DNA of 6,792 nt, from assembly GCA_013698395.1 (NCBI GenBank), contig JACCUZ010000040.1, positions 1-6,792 of the forward strand. The letters run 5' to 3'. Both the position numbers and the translations under genes were made by a program. Below the pieces are notes generated by a model, which worked only from the letters and a program-made list of their open reading frames with translations, did no database searches and was not told the origin of the DNA. The DNA comes from Sporichthyaceae bacterium. Lineage in GTDB: Bacteria > Actinomycetota > Actinomycetes > JACCUZ01. Within the stretch, counting starts at the first letter, position 1, and every line of letters starts with the position of its first letter. Shown here in pieces: positions 6,622-6,792 of the stretch.

Positions 6622-6792
6622 ATGGCCGGGCACGAGTTCTTCGCCACACTCTCCGTTGCCGAGGCCCTCACCGGCTTCGCACCTGGGCGGCGCACCGCGA
6701 CCGAGCTGGTCCCGCTCGAGGCCGCACTACACCGTGTGCCGTCGATGTCGGTACTCGCGTCCCACCCGCTACCCGGCTTCGCTCGCTCGACT
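6622..6792 (+). CDS. moeA: MoeA-family molybdopterin molybdenum/tungsten transferase, N-terminal part (3' truncated by window edge)
   Basis: An ATG opens a frame of 57 codons that runs off the right edge without a stop. The protein begins with EFFATLSVAEALTGF, then PLEAALHRV, and ends in the window with HPLPGFARST. The last segment matches the conserved MoeA N-terminal signature in which a (V/L)PGF-x-x-S/T run precedes MDGYAV; the early helix SVAEAL is also in the expected place. MoeA inserts the metal into adenylated molybdopterin, the last common step in making Mo- or W-pterin. It lies 14 bases after the FDH beta gene on the same strand, so it is probably part of the operon and may be a paralogue serving the AOR and FDH. 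A normal protein is about 400 aa; only a seventh is visible. I cannot tell whether it is a plain MoeA or one of the longer forms with an added C-terminal domain. Confidence 0.85.
   Translation, partial: MAGHEFFATLSVAEALTGFAPGRRTATELVPLEAALHRVPSMSVLASHPLPGFARST

Noticed and set aside
1..6792. CRISPR repeats, insertion sequences, tRNA or other RNA genes, defence genes
   Set aside because: Reading both strands I found no spaced direct repeats, terminal inverted repeats, transposase motifs or clover-leaf elements, and coding sequence accounts for nearly every base.

Overview
This window is a tightly packed, single-strand gene run from a high-GC bacterium. The heavy G/C bias at third codon positions, the TTG/GTG start options and the 4-base stop/start overlaps suggest an actinobacterium. 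That assignment is inferred from composition and gene style, because no rRNA or other phylogenetic marker is present. All five genes lie on the + strand, and essentially no non-coding DNA separates them: the only gap is 14 bases, before the last gene.

Layout: (1) 2-184, the 3' end of a MoaD/ThiS-type small sulfur-carrier protein ending in Gly-Gly, cut by the left edge. (2) 187-2004, a complete aldehyde:ferredoxin oxidoreductase (AOR) family tungsto-enzyme. (3) 2001-4916, a complete catalytic (alpha) subunit of a cysteine-type, NAD-linked formate dehydrogenase with an N-terminal iron-sulfur wire. (4) 4913-6607, a complete NuoE-NuoF fusion, the diaphorase (beta) subunit that passes electrons to NAD+. 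(5) 6622-6792, the 5' end of a MoeA-type molybdopterin metal-transferase, cut by the right edge.

The genes make a coherent set. MoaD supplies sulfur for the pterin dithiolene and MoeA inserts Mo or W, so the two flanking genes serve the pterin cofactor needed by both enzymes between them. The alpha/beta pair (971 and 564 aa) has the architecture of the soluble two-subunit, tungsten-containing FDH1 of Methylorubrum extorquens. The AOR-family enzyme oxidises aldehydes to acids. If its substrate is formaldehyde, AOR would make formate and the FDH would oxidise it to CO2 with NADH formation. AOR has no private ferredoxin or flavoprotein partner in the window, so it may also pass electrons into the FDH/NuoEF module. 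Both ideas are inference.

Points worth a second look are the AOR-FDH operon itself, loss of the usual His-Cys iron-sulfur motif in the FDH alpha subunit, a basic Gly/Arg-rich insert in the same protein, and a non-canonical second pterin motif in the AOR. I saw no promoter, terminator, RNA gene, CRISPR array, mobile element or long repeat; the operon promoter must lie left of the window.
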